Below are positions 22,092 to 32,479 of a stretch of DNA of 64,000 nucleotides, in pieces. Position 1 is the stretch's first letter, and the number at the start of each line of letters is the position of its first letter. The stretch is from Blasia pusilla (Eukaryota > Marchantiophyta > Marchantiopsida > Blasiales). The notes under the pieces were generated by a model. That model was not told where the DNA came from and did not search any database. It saw only the letters and a program-made list of their open reading frames with translations. The stretch is taken from the NCBI GenBank assembly GCA_050084515.1, contig CM114273.1, forward strand, positions 38,440,001 to 38,504,000, given 5' to 3'. A program made the translations under genes and the position numbers.

Positions 22092-22390
22092 ATGTGGGAG
22101 CATCTTGCACACATTCTTCCCATTCCCATGCAGGACGTGGGTTGGAAATTTATTTATTTATTTCCTACACCCTTCTTTAGCAAAGAGGGTGCGGACAAAG
22201 TACTGGGCCCGTGGGCACGCACATTGCTTGCGAGCTTAGATTGGGCGGGATGCGAGGATGCATTGGCAAGAGTTTGGGTATGTGGATGAGGTGGGTTGAG
22301 ATGTGGGCGGTTGGGCAGACATGAATTTATGTCCCTTGGACGCACATAAGTCAATGGACACAAACTTTTTCGGTGCGTAACCCTACTTTA
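22092..22390 (+). mobile_element. Diverged hAT-like right end
   Basis: Ends with CGCACATAAGTCAATGGACA and CGGTGCGTAACCCTAC at 22,335-22,385, a weakened version of the family's right end (GGACATAAGTCCATGGA...GTGCAACC). It directly follows the previous element. The left end is not identified. Confidence 0.4.
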
Positions 22391-22394
22391 AGCA

Positions 22395-23683
22395 CATGGC
22401 TATGGCTATTTTTGTTCATCCCATCACCCAAGAAGCATTGGTTTCCTTATTAGAAATATTAACGCATGATGACACATATATCAATGCATGGTATCTCCTA
22501 TTAATCATCCCCCAATGGGTTTTAGTTCTCCCACAAAAGGGTGGTGTAGCGGATCATTGCAAAACCTCCTTGCATATTCATATCTTTATGATGAGGGATG
22601 GTGAGAATCTTCAAAATGAGCATTTACTTTGAGGGGCCTTAGCAAAAGTCGATCCCATTGAACTTTCCAATCATGGAAAGCCTTCAATAGAACAACTCTT
22701 TTCGGTCAAGTTGGTGAGTTTTCACGTGAGGCTCGAGCATTGGGTCCTATCTCTCTGCCTAGAGTGTGTGCATAGAGTGACACCCTTTTCTTATCAACAT
22801 GCGGGCTATAAGGCATAGTTTATAGACCTGGGCTTGGCCAACATATACCAAGTCCAACGACTTGTTGCTTGTTCTTATCACTAATTCTATACCCCTCACC
22901 AAGCTTGTGCCTTCCTTGTAAAGGCCCATAGGGCCCACACAAACATATCTGTCTTAGACTATTAGCGATGGGCATGAGTCCATGGACATAGACTTTGTCC
23001 GTATACAATACTACTGATATTCATCTAGATTGAGTAGCATTTTGAGTGAAGGTGGCTAATGTATTCAATTTGATTTCTTCTGTGGCCATATACGAGAATT
23101 TATGCTCTACAAGAGAAAAATTACCAAGTTGTATTTGATTTTTCCACTCCTTCTATGCTTATGATACACCTATTATTTATTCTCACCATGCTTCTTCCAA
23201 AAATATAATATGCTCCAATCAACATGTGGCACGCGTCAAGGTGATCCCAAGGATGGCTCACTCGTTGCCATGGAAAATAAATTTGCCCTTCAAGCATGAG
23301 CCTAAGCATTTCCATCTTATCTTTTCCCTTCTATTGCTAATGAGATCCACATTATAGGTGCTCCTTTTGAAGTGATTCTTGCCTATACCCATTTTGTGGA
23401 GAAACTCTCCAAGGGTCTCTATCTTAAATTTGAAAGACCAACCTAGTAAATGTCAAATATGATCTCCTCAATACTCATCCAACTACTCTTGATTTTAGCA
23501 TCATCATCAAAGAGGTTCGAGTTCTTGGAGCTCCAATTTCCCAATTGGCTTAATCTACAATGTCTAGAAGTTCTTGCATGAGGCTGTTCTAAAACATGTA
23601 TAATGGATTCAATTGATTGGTTACCTCATTTAGGGGATCCCCAAGTGGCTTTTCGGAATCTCCCACAAGATATCTTGATTGAT
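22395..23683 (+). pseudogene. R2-like LINE, internal part, heavily decayed
   Basis: The frame at 22,396-22,632 (ITQEALVSLLEILTHDD, WYLLLIIPQWVLVLP, GENLQNEHLL) matches the pre-RT region of the LINE at 56,469-56,663. After an insertion or deletion, 23,025-23,680 matches the RT region (VANVFNL, FFHSFYAYDTPIIYSHHA). Between them, 22,800-23,013 holds the right end of a hAT-like element (GGACATAGACTTTGTCCGTA). Many stops. The element was then interrupted by the LTR element at 23,689. Confidence 0.7.
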
Positions 23684-23934
23684 GTGCCTGTAATGTACAA
23701 TGAGTAACAGAATTGATCTTTTTACAATAATTTAGTTAGTTGTTCTATCTTTTCTAGCACCAATGCAGCAAACCGATTGTTATCTTCTTTCATCCATTGT
23801 CTTAGGGGGATAGCTAGAGATAGCAGATGGTCTTCAATAAGAACTAGATGGTTGGATCTTCTAGGAGACGAGGCCTCTTTCTCCGCTCCTCGGTTCCCCA
23901 TGTGTCTCTCTCCCTCTCCAGCAAAGCTTATGAT

Positions 23935-23951
23935 CTCCGGCAATGGCGCCA
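23935..23951 (-). promoter_or_regulatory. Primer-binding site, tRNA-Asp type
   Basis: Minus strand TGGCGCCATTGCCGGAG. It matches the complement of a plant tRNA-Asp(GUC) 3' end at 15 of 17 places (from general knowledge of that tRNA). Confidence 0.75.
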
Positions 23952-24951
23952 AAAGTTTTATCACTTATATGTAATGTACAATGAGTAACAAAATTGATCT
24001 TTTTACAATTATTTAATGAGTTCAATCCCCAAAAGGATCATTGTTTGGTGGAAAGAGAGATCAAAATTACAATTCTCTGGTAATAGTTGTATTCAAGTGG
24101 AATAATTTAGATTCAATATTTTATCAATATCTTCCGATCTTTCTTAGTACCAAGGTTTCTTTCCTCAATTCTCTCTAGTGGAGTTGATAGCACATTCAGG
24201 TAGATTTCCTCTCGATATCAAGAAACCTCACAGAGATCTCAACAAGAAAGTTGGCTTCTCCTACTATCGGAACTCAATCCGTCTCGGCAGGCTACTCTCT
24301 ATCAAACAGATTTCCTACAACTCCATGTTGATTATTCCATTGATCAGAAAGGTTCGCCTGATTCACTCTTCACTCTGCAGACCCAAAAAGAATACTTAGA
24401 CAGAAGCATCGCACATCATAATGAAAGAATGAGTGCTTTACTATTCCATCAAGAATGAGAAAGCTTCAAAGTGTTATACAAGCTCGAGAGGGTATTACTC
24501 CCTTGCTCGGACCATTCCTACAACATGAGGACTTCGTAAGAGAATGATGATGATGGCTACTTGCATGTTTCTTAAATACTCTCTGAAGGAGGAGTGATCC
24601 AAAGATTTGAAGGGTTCTTGATGAAGCTGGTGTCTCTTCAACATTTGTAACTACCTAGATCTATGGTGCTCTTCTCTTTTCCTAAGATCCCTATGAATCC
24701 GTAGAACAAAATTGTCTTAACTACTTATCTCATACAAAGAGTTGCGCCTTTTCCTATTCTAACTGTTCTAACTATGTGTCACTTGAAATCACGGTCAGTC
24801 TTAGCTTTGCTTAGCTGCTAAGTGTGGACCTCTTTTGGTTTGCTTGAGGACAAAGCTCTTTCTTGTGATCTGAAGACAAAGCGCTCCATTCTTTGTTCTT
24901 GTTCCAGGTGCTTTGTTCTTCGTGCTTCGTTCAAGAGCGTAGTACTTCTTT

Positions 24952-25053
24952 CTTTTCTTCTTCTTCTTCTTCTTCTTCTTCTTCTTCTTCTTCTTCTTCT
25001 TCTTCTTCTTCTTCTTCTTCTTCTTCTTCTTCTTCTTCTTCTTCTTCTTCTTC
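24952..25053. repeat. (TTC)n microsatellite inside the LTR
   Basis: About 33 TTC units. It yields long Ser, Leu or Lys runs in six-frame translation, which are not proteins. It sits inside the 1.3-kb LTR of the element above. Confidence 0.95.
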
Positions 25054-25275
25054 ATTCAGGAGCGAAGCACTTCATACACAAGTTCTTAACATATCCTTGA
25101 TTTTCTATTTCTCTGCCTTGTCCTTGGAGCTTCGTGATTCACTTTAATCTTACTCATTCTTCTCCATAATAATATATAATAATAATAATATCAAAATCGT
25201 AGTGTATATACAAGTCTTCTTTGAATAAAAAGATGTAATTCTTCAAAAGTACAAAATTGTGGGTATCACAGTGCC

Positions 25276-25640
25276 TCCTATGTTCTTCGCACTTTTCTTC
25301 CTACTAATAGCAAGAGGAGATACTATTTCTATGTTTTTTAATTAGGAGACCTCTTCTACTAGCTACTCTTAATAGCTTGTGAATGTGTTTGCATCTTAAT
25401 ATCTCACTTGAGAAGATGTTTGAAAGAGGAGAGAACCTTTCTACCAGAATAAGAGAGTTAGTTGTATAGTGTAAATTATTGAGTGCCAAAAATCTAAATC
25501 TTGGATGTAAGCTTTTGAGAGTTTTTGCAAATTCTATTACTTGCAAGAGGAAAATTTGGTATCCTTGGGAAAAAAATCATAGATTCAATTCTGACAAGAC
25601 TAAATTTGACTGTGAATTTTATTTTGCTTGTGCATTTTAC
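25276..25640. other. Unassigned sequence
   Basis: Continues the sequence interrupted by the LTR element. An 80-codon minus-strand frame (25,304-25,546) has no recognisable domain. Homology to the LINE could not be carried across the insertion. Confidence 0.4.
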
Positions 25641-26250
25641 ATCCTTTGCAAGTTTGGACATGGACTACAAGTAAGGTTGCACGGAAATAGACAAGTCCAA
25701 ATATGCCTAACAAGTTCCCCGCCTATCATTGAGCATGCGGAGCCCGTAATGTAGACCTCGAATGGCCGAGCGAGCACCGATTTTATAGTCCGCATGAAGC
25801 CCGCACATGGCTCTTTGCACCCTCATAGGGTGAGCTCAGCCGTGGGCATTGCACAAGGGTGCCGTAGGCAAGCCCACAACACGATCAATCTGGGCCTACA
25901 TTACTCACTCAGTGGGCTTAAGGGCAAGCTTGAGTGTGAGCTGTGGGTATCCAGCCCCATATGGACATGGACTTTGCCCGTGTGCAACCTTGACTATAAG
26001 AGGTAGGCTCGCATTTATAGCTAATGATGGAAGGTAGAGCAAGGGCGAGTGGGTCAATAAGCGGGGAGGGAGTGGAGGTGGAGGAAGGAAGAAAGGGGAA
26101 AGTATGGAACATGAAGGCAAGTGGAGGAAATAAGAAAGAAGGGAAAGATGGGGTCCACTTGGATAAGTCCTTCCATAGCACAGACGTAAGTCCATAGATA
26201 TGGGCATGTCTGCTGACACGGACTTTATCCATATGCAACCTTGATCTTTT
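25641..26250 (+). mobile_element. Older hAT-like element hosting a younger one
   Basis: The right part (26,001-26,246) has the purine-rich block and the terminus CCATATGCAACCTTG. Its left part is cut at ...GGACATGGACTACAAG by the 321-bp element at 25,672-25,992. The break corresponds to GGACATGGGTTCCAAG|AGGTGGG in other copies, so the two halves are one element. The far left end upstream of about 25,640 is missing or diverged. Confidence 0.7.
25672..25992 (+). mobile_element. hAT-like element nested in its own family, 8-bp duplication
   Basis: Begins TAAGGTTGCACGG and ends CCGTGTGCAACCTTG, near-perfect terminal inverted repeats. Flanks ACTACAAG (25,664-25,671) and ACTATAAG (25,993-26,000) are an 8-bp target duplication differing by one C-to-T. 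It is 321 bp long. The interior carries several GC-rich words (GCCCGCA, GTGGGC). Confidence 0.8.
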
Positions 26251-26282
26251 GACACTCATTGAGCTCATCTACATTTATTTAT

Positions 26283-26460
26283 GGGTGTAGAAGTAGGAAT
26301 ATGGCCCATGCCAAATACATCAATAACCTCCGCACATACAAAATCCAACATATCTAAAACAGAAGGATAAGGAAGTCGAAGGCCTAATTGTAGAGTTGTC
26401 GAGAATATTCTCTAAGGAAGATGAAATGGAAGAATAATAAGATTTGGCGTTGGCTATATT
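26283..26460 (-). pseudogene. LINE fragment (CCHC region), inverted
   Basis: Minus-strand frame with VLDMLDFVCAEVIDVFGMG matches the LINE zinc-binding region at 58,440-58,500 (LGMPNYVCGDLIDAKGI), preceded by the conserved ENILDNSTIRPSTS/ SIFSTALRLRL segment. Decayed. Confidence 0.6.
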
Positions 26461-26479
26461 CCTACTTGGTCTATACCAA

Positions 26480-27110
26480 GAAGGAGGATGGTGTGGTTGT
26501 TGATCATATACGTTTGGATATGGTGTGTCTAGCACTGTCTACGGGCGATGCAATAGCAAGAATCAGAGGATTCATGTATGCGGTAAGAAATGGGACCAAT
26601 GAATTTTTTCCTCTTATAGTGAAAGTGTTTGGGCACTTCTTTGTGTCTTTCGATACTCCCTCGAGAATTATTACATTGCCCCTTCTCGTAGTCCTATATT
26701 TATAGTCTCTATGTATTTTCCACAATTCATCTTGGTGTTATTGAAATTGATTCAAGCATTGGCATTGATACGTCAAGCCAAAGTGGTAACTGGGCTGCCG
26801 TACCCATGGCCTACGGGCCACAAAACCAATGCGGGCTTGGCCAGACCGGGTGCTTGCTACGGGCTCTATAGACTCAAGGGGCGGGCTCAGTTGCGGGCTG
26901 CGGGTACTTGGGCGGCATGTCCGTTTCCGTGCAACTTTGAAATGGGTGAAGGTCACTTACCTCATGGTTTATTCACATCTATTCTTAAGTGATTAGTTTG
27001 TAGTTGGATAAGTTACTCGTTGTGTTATTTATTGTCAATTTTCTTTTTTATGTGGTGCCTCCTTTTGAGGTTTGTTTGAAAGAAAATTCCCATAAATACC
27101 AAAATAAGAG
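26480..27110 (+). pseudogene. LINE C-terminal end and 3' UTR fragment
   Basis: Plus strand matches LINE 58,700-59,250: GATGCAATAGCAAGAATCA, VFGHFFVSFDT, CTCGAGAATTATTAC, then LIQALALIRQAKVV. It is interrupted at 26,788-26,939 by the right end of a hAT-like element (ending TTTCCGTGCAACTTTG). With the inverted piece next to it, this is a rearranged LINE copy. Confidence 0.65.
26788..26939 (+). mobile_element. hAT-like element, left-truncated
   Basis: GC-rich words (GCGGGCTTGG, GCGGGCTGCGGG) followed by the right terminus CATGTCCGTTTCCGTGCAACTTTG. Flanks AAAGTGGT and AAATGGGT are a poor match, so the target duplication is doubtful. It lies inside LINE sequence. Confidence 0.55.
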
Positions 27111-28005
27111 AATGTCCAAAATAAAACTACGCGTTTCTCTTAAAATGTTTTCCATAAGAAAATACACCTAAGACCTTATATGTCGCTTCCACACTCTCCA
27201 TAGGATGGAACCCAATCGATGCCAAAGCACGTACGTAAAGCCCAACTTCAACATCTAGGTAGAATGTGGTCATTCCTTTCGCATTATTTTCATGAAGTCG
27301 TCCCGTCTACCACATGGTTGATGGGCTGGGCTCCCTATGGAAGTGAGTCAACCGAGCTTAATTCCTACGTGCAACGTACGATCATTTTGCAACTGGTGCT
27401 ACTCCCCGACGCCTGATCATGTTATTTTACATTGGGTGGAGAGGGTGATTATATTGTCACTCCCAAACCTATTATCATTTAAAAATTTGATTATATTGTC
27501 CATCCAAGTCCATCGCCACCACCCGTGAAAAGCTTTACGACACAAGGGGGTCCATACGTATGCGAGTATAAGGCCAAAAGAACAAAGTTTGAGGGTGGAA
27601 CAATTCACGTCTATGTTGAATCATCACTATTACTTACGGAACACGCTTTCAGTGTTTCACCGCTAAACCATTAAACCCAAATGACATTTTTATTTTTGAT
27701 TGGGAGAAACCTTCTGAATCTCTCTGTACGTAGTGATTGACTTTGGATCTAGTCCAAGGGTGGAGCCTTGCAACAGAATAACGTAATTGTACGATAACAT
27801 GTGTGGCGTGATTCGCGTCGAGTTGGTCTAAATGGTGGGGAGTGGCGAACTGGACATGACATGACATATAAATCCGTGAACGTAACGCGGGTTCCGCATT
27901 CGGACCATGATTCAAATCAGATCCTGTCGAAGGTTTGGGAGATCCGCAGCCGTCTACTGCGTATCTGGATCTAGCACCAGAAAAAGCTTTGGCTTCCGAC
28001 ATCAG
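27111..28005. other. Unassigned low-repeat sequence
   Basis: From about 27,600 the base composition changes: CpG is frequent and no repeat shared with the rest of the window is seen. A minus-strand 130-codon frame (27,649-28,041) has no recognisable domain. This may be the 5' region of the candidate gene at 28,006. Confidence 0.4.
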
Positions 28006-29987
28006 ATGGCTAGAGTTCGAATAGCAAAGCTTGTCATTCATCTCATCGTTTTGACGTGCTTAATCATGTGGATGTTTCAGTCACGATCCGTTTATCGATC
28101 CTCTCGTCTGCGGAAGTTCGAAGGTATTTCTGCTGTTCAAAATCCCATTCTAGTCTCCTGCAGATAAATGATGAATTTCAGCTCGCCCGGATGAAGTTCC
28201 CGCTTCTCTCTGGCTATTGACATACCACATAAATCATCAAACGTGTAATTTTCCTTAGATCTCCCTTGAGGTCACCGATTCGAGAGGGTGCGATTGAACG
28301 AATGGACGCAGTCTCGACGAAATAATTGTGCACATTTAAAGGTCGAACGATAGGTCGAGACGTACGTACGCCCGATACGTAGCTTTCACAATTCGATGGA
28401 TATCGATAGATCGGCGAAGTCGCACGCTGTCAAGATATATGTGTAGATGATGTGTAGTGTGTGCGAGCTCACGGTGAATGCCATGGCTGTCTAATCGCAT
28501 AGTGATGGATGTGGAAATCAAGCCCAGGGTCGCTACATATCACTGACAGCTGTTTCGCGTGTCGGATGAATTGCAGTTACGCTTTCATCAGCAGCTGACT
28601 CTGTAGATCCAGTCGACATCCAATTATTATTTCCGCCTTATGACGACAGAGTAAGCCGTGAAAATGATAATATTCGGTTGTCTTTGTGAAGATATTCTGA
28701 GCTTCCCCCCGCTATTTCAATTTCGGTGTGAGGCCGGGGCTGGCCTCCACAAATGCGCTGACGATCTATGATTCTCACGGATCAATCCACAGTAATCAGG
28801 TAGTGTTGCGATATGTTGCAGATGCTGGTGCGTTTGCAGGGTATGATGCAGAAGCTGAGGTCGACATCACCTGTCCTTAAATCACACTACCGCGATGAAC
28901 GCAACCTTTTTTCCTGGCCCCAGACCCATAATTCTGACCCCGGCCCACGGTCTCCACCGGGAATTGGCTCGCCTCCGGGAGGAGGCACCTAGTTACCTGA
29001 GCCACTGGATCCATGCCTAGGCTCTCTCTCTCTCTCTCTCTTTAGATCTGCAAGGTTGCCACCGAACTTGAAATTTCTTGTTCACAGGTATCAGACTACG
29101 CACGTACGTACGTACCTTACGAAGGCGTCCTACGACGTAAACATATGGACTTTACGAGGCTGCTGTGTTGACAGATATGTGGCATAGTGCTGACCAATCA
29201 CTTGATGAGTGTGGCATGAGATGTGCATAGATTACTCATATATTTGGTTCTACAACTTTCGAGTCAGACGTCTGTTGGAGTGCAGCAGTGTGTGGCATGC
29301 CATGTACACATACTTGTCCAGTCCACTCAGTACATACTTGTAGCTGGTCCACCGGACTCCACCACCTTGCGCACTGCTGGCGTGTAGATTTAGCCAAGTC
29401 GTAGGATTTTGGCAGTGATCACTTTGGGTGCGGACGTGTAAACATACGTACACAGGTCTATATTAATCCTCGGTGTTCTGAATCAAGGAAACACCACGGA
29501 GCCTGCGCGCTGAAATAATTTTGCGCTCCGAATTCGTCAGGGCTTAGTTCGAATCTCTGTATATACTCCGATTTCATCAGGTTAGTGTTCCACAGAGATC
29601 GAAGATAACAGTATTTCTGTCTCAATTCCATGGCCATGGAATTCAAGAATATTCTTTCATGTTGAACTTGTAGATGAACATGTAACAACCCGATTCAATT
29701 AAGAGGATTTCGAGTTTATGCGTACGATGGACATCTATTTTTCTTTGATTTTTGCAGGGCTCGTTCGTTCTCCAGATTCTGACTATAATGAGAAGAAAGA
29801 TTCCGACGCTGAGACCATCGAAACTCCACTTTCTTCGATTTCTTGTCTTGAATTAGTGTTCACAGTGGCTAGACGTCACCATCGACCTCGATCTACTGAC
29901 ATACCCGAGCACGTCCTGAGATGGATGGCTTCACGGATTTCGATTCCTCAGCTCATGAACTTCATTTCACTGCATCCATCTCTTTAA
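28006..29987 (+). CDS. Candidate two-exon host gene, small signal-anchor protein
   Basis: Exon 1 (28,006-28,123) starts MARVRIAKLVIHLIVL and continues with a hydrophobic helix to MWMF, then a basic stretch, like a type II signal anchor. It ends in GAAG|GTATTT. Exon 2 (29,758-29,987) follows a textbook acceptor, a T-rich tract then TTTTTGCAG, and ends in TAA. The phases agree: 118 + 230 bases = 116 codons with stop. The C-terminal half is hydrophilic with RRHHRPRS and a final helix. The intron would be 1,634 bases, and more exons in between cannot be excluded. I recognise no family. Unlike everything around it, the frame is free of decay, but that is weak evidence at this length. Confidence 0.35.
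29020..29041. repeat. (CT)n microsatellite
   Basis: About eleven CT units inside the proposed intron. Confidence 0.9.
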
Positions 29988-30529
29988 CCGATTCGTACAT
30001 GTGATTTGAAGCGTGGCTTGAAATAGTAGTATGATTCCGGGTGCGATGCGGAAACCAACTATAATCCTAAGAGTTCTCAGTCGACCCCGGCATTGTGGCG
30101 CACAATGCCGCCGCACGTCAATCTGCAGAGCTCGTCCACGCTTACTTGGATGGAATTAGCCACATCCAATCTACGGCCCTTTCACTGCGACTGTCCAGAT
30201 GCACACGGATCTGCGATGAATATAATCAGATTTCAAGGCCACCTACCTTCGCACAAGTCTAGCGAAATATATTTTGAGATCAATGTCGACTTCACACGAG
30301 CAATGGCTGTTGATATGGCAGCTCGATGAGATGCTCACCTCTCTAGGAAGCGAAAAAGAATATTTGTGAGAACATGCTGCCTCACGTCAGTTCGGACATA
30401 CATACGAAAGAGTATCTATGTATCGTGGGCTCGGTCAATCGAGACTTCTTGAGATCAATTCTTGAGATCGATGAACCCATCGAGTGACTACTATGAGACC
30501 CATTTTCTAATTTGAACATTCTAGTTTTA
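29988..30529. other. Unassigned CpG-retaining sequence
   Basis: An open frame at 30,093-30,329 (78 codons) has no recognisable domain and could be a further exon. From about 30,490 the composition turns AT-rich, marking the boundary with the gypsy element. Confidence 0.35.
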
Positions 30530-30790
30530 TTGCAAACTTAATTAATGGGTCAAGTTTTCTCACATTACTTTTCATCATAATTCATGGCATCAAAATAACG
30601 AGACAAGAAATACCAAAATATTTCAAATCGTCTTTTTAACTGATGGTTAAGTCTTTCTAATTCCATCTTACCTATCATGACATACATCTTTCGGACGCTA
30701 AAAATAAAAAGGTTGGTTGCTCATGTGGCCCTATCATTAGTCGTCTTCTTATCATCCATGTCACATACACAAGTCAGAATGTAGAACTAC

Positions 30791-32330
30791 CTACTCTATG
30801 TACATCTGGGACACATAATTCCATCGTCCCTGAGGAACCCTAGTGAGAGGTGGCCTCAAACATGCTATATGCCATCTTCTCGAACACCCATCACAGACTA
30901 GCATAATAGCTACACCACGGGCGGAACCACACAACATACACCGCAAGCCTGTAGGAACTATTGCTAAGCTCGAATCAACTGTACCGTCAATGTTCAGAAG
31001 ATGACATGGCGCACAACTACGCATATGGTCCTTCCAAACCATACCATCGCGTCCCTCCAATAAGAGAACACCGGATGGCAAAACCTCACGCACTCTCAAG
31101 ATGGTGCGCCCTGCAGTCACATCCGACGTCGTGGGTACTTTCTCTTGCAAGTAGACATAATCTCCCTGATTGAATCCTCCGGATAGTAGGTCGATAATCA
31201 CCTCCCCGAATAGTCGCATACCTCAACGTATCCGGATGTCGCGCAATCGCCAAGTTCTCAAACGCTATGGGCATCATTCTCCAAAACAACTCAGCCCTCT
31301 TAGAACATGCTCGCATCCATACATCAGGGTTATCAAGGTTCAACACCTCACCAATATCTCGACGAATGGCCGCTGGTAAATCTGGCTCTCCGCCATAAAG
31401 CAACAAGTATGATGAGAAAGACGCTAAGGATGCTTGCTTTCTGAATTTGTATCCCATCGCCAACCACGGCAACTGAAGGTCCCAATCTCCTAGGTGATCT
31501 CTCTACAAGCCATACTTGCGTATACCTCTCTTCACCGTTTGCACAACCCACTCCGCTAGTCCATCCACCTCAAGATGATCTCGTGAAGTAGTGCGGTGGT
31601 CGATCAATGCCTGATCACACAAGGCTTGAAACTCCCCGCAGAACTTTGTACCCTGGTCTGTTAACACCTCAGCTGGTGCACCGTAATGACTTGGCATTCG
31701 ATCTAGGAAGACATACGCTAATCCCTCACTCGCTTTGTGAGGCAATGCAACCAACTCTATCCACTTCCAGAAGTGCTCAACCATCACCAACACATAACGA
31801 CTATGGCGCTTTGTCAAAGGCAAAGGTCTGCAAAATCCAAACTCCATCTATAACCTAAACCCATGATCGAAAGTGGATGCAACCGTGGAGTTAGAGCATT
31901 GAATGATGCTCGGACTTGATCACACACCATGCATCTGGCAACATAGTGCTCAACGTCAGTCTGCATGCCTCGCCACCAATACTGAATCTAGAGCAAGCTA
32001 TATGTCCGCTTCACTCCAAAATGACCCAACTTCTCGTGGGCATGACGCACCAAACGTGCTCTCTGCGAAGGATGAAGCACTAGACTCACTCTACCATCCT
32101 CCCACACTCACAACACATGTGTCCCCTCCCAGCAGAACCATCTGGCCCGTTGTAGGACCTGATCCCGCTCTCTAGCACCCACTGTGCTCGCAACGGTGCC
32201 AGTACGCAGATACTCCAAGACTACTCCATAATCATGAATATCTCGGCCACCTGTCGTCTCCTCATTGGCCTCGGGATCCAAGGACTCTCCATCAGTCTCT
32301 ACACTCTGGCTCCATAGCTAATAAGCCTAA
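30791..32330 (-). pseudogene. Outer gypsy integrase with C-terminal PHD finger
   Basis: On the minus strand the integrase core carries PLPLTKRHSRYVLVMVEHFW, EVLTDQGTKFCGEF (second Asp) and the third acidic region DHLEVDGLAEWVVQTVKRG. Upstream, up to about 32,330, lies the N-terminal zinc region in frame-broken form. After the core come IN C-terminal sequences (QGDYVYLQEKVPTTSDV, VREVLPSGVLLLEGRDGMVW) and then a PHD-type finger: C-M-L-C, then V-C-D-G-C, W-H-I-A-C, with the final Cys pair lost (in this copy changed to Y and others). PHD fingers read histone tails; here it occupies the place of a chromodomain and could steer integration. Stops interrupt the frame at 31,506 and elsewhere. Confidence 0.8.
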
Positions 32331-32479
32331 ATAGGCTGACGCGTGCCATCCTCGCACTGACTCCTCATCACTCTCTCCATGCCATCAAGCTCCAATCGCA
32401 TCTCGCTGACTGGGGCATGGGTTACGACTTAGCCCATCTGCATCCTGGTTGAGCGTCCCAGGTCTATGTACCACTTGAA

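Larger units (their letters stand above)
23684..25275 (-). mobile_element. LTR retrotransposon deletion derivative with GTGCC target duplication
   Basis: On the minus strand it begins TGTGATACCCAC at 25,270 and ends GTACATTACA at 23,689, TG...CA ends. Perfect 5-bp direct repeats GTGCC flank it (23,684-23,688 and 25,271-25,275). The 5' LTR is about 1.3 kb (23,970-25,270). About 18 bases inside it is a tRNA-Asp-type primer site. Only about 280 bases of interior remain, with an 80-codon gag-start-like frame (23,722-23,964), then about 50 bases of the 3' LTR (23,689-23,740) matching 23,970-24,020. The middle and most of the 3' LTR were deleted after insertion. Asp primers are typical of Athila/Tat-type Ty3 elements; the lineage is inferred. 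Confidence 0.85.

Noticed and set aside
21515-22112. Gly/Ala/Arg-rich open frames on both strands
   Set aside because: Same compositional artefact inside a hAT-like element.
23935-23951. tRNA-Asp gene fragment
   Set aside because: Only the 17 bases complementary to the tRNA 3' end are present, next to an LTR; it is a primer-binding site.
24801-25147. Long open frames giving poly-Lys, poly-Ser or poly-Leu
   Set aside because: They are translations of the TTC microsatellite at 24,952-25,053.
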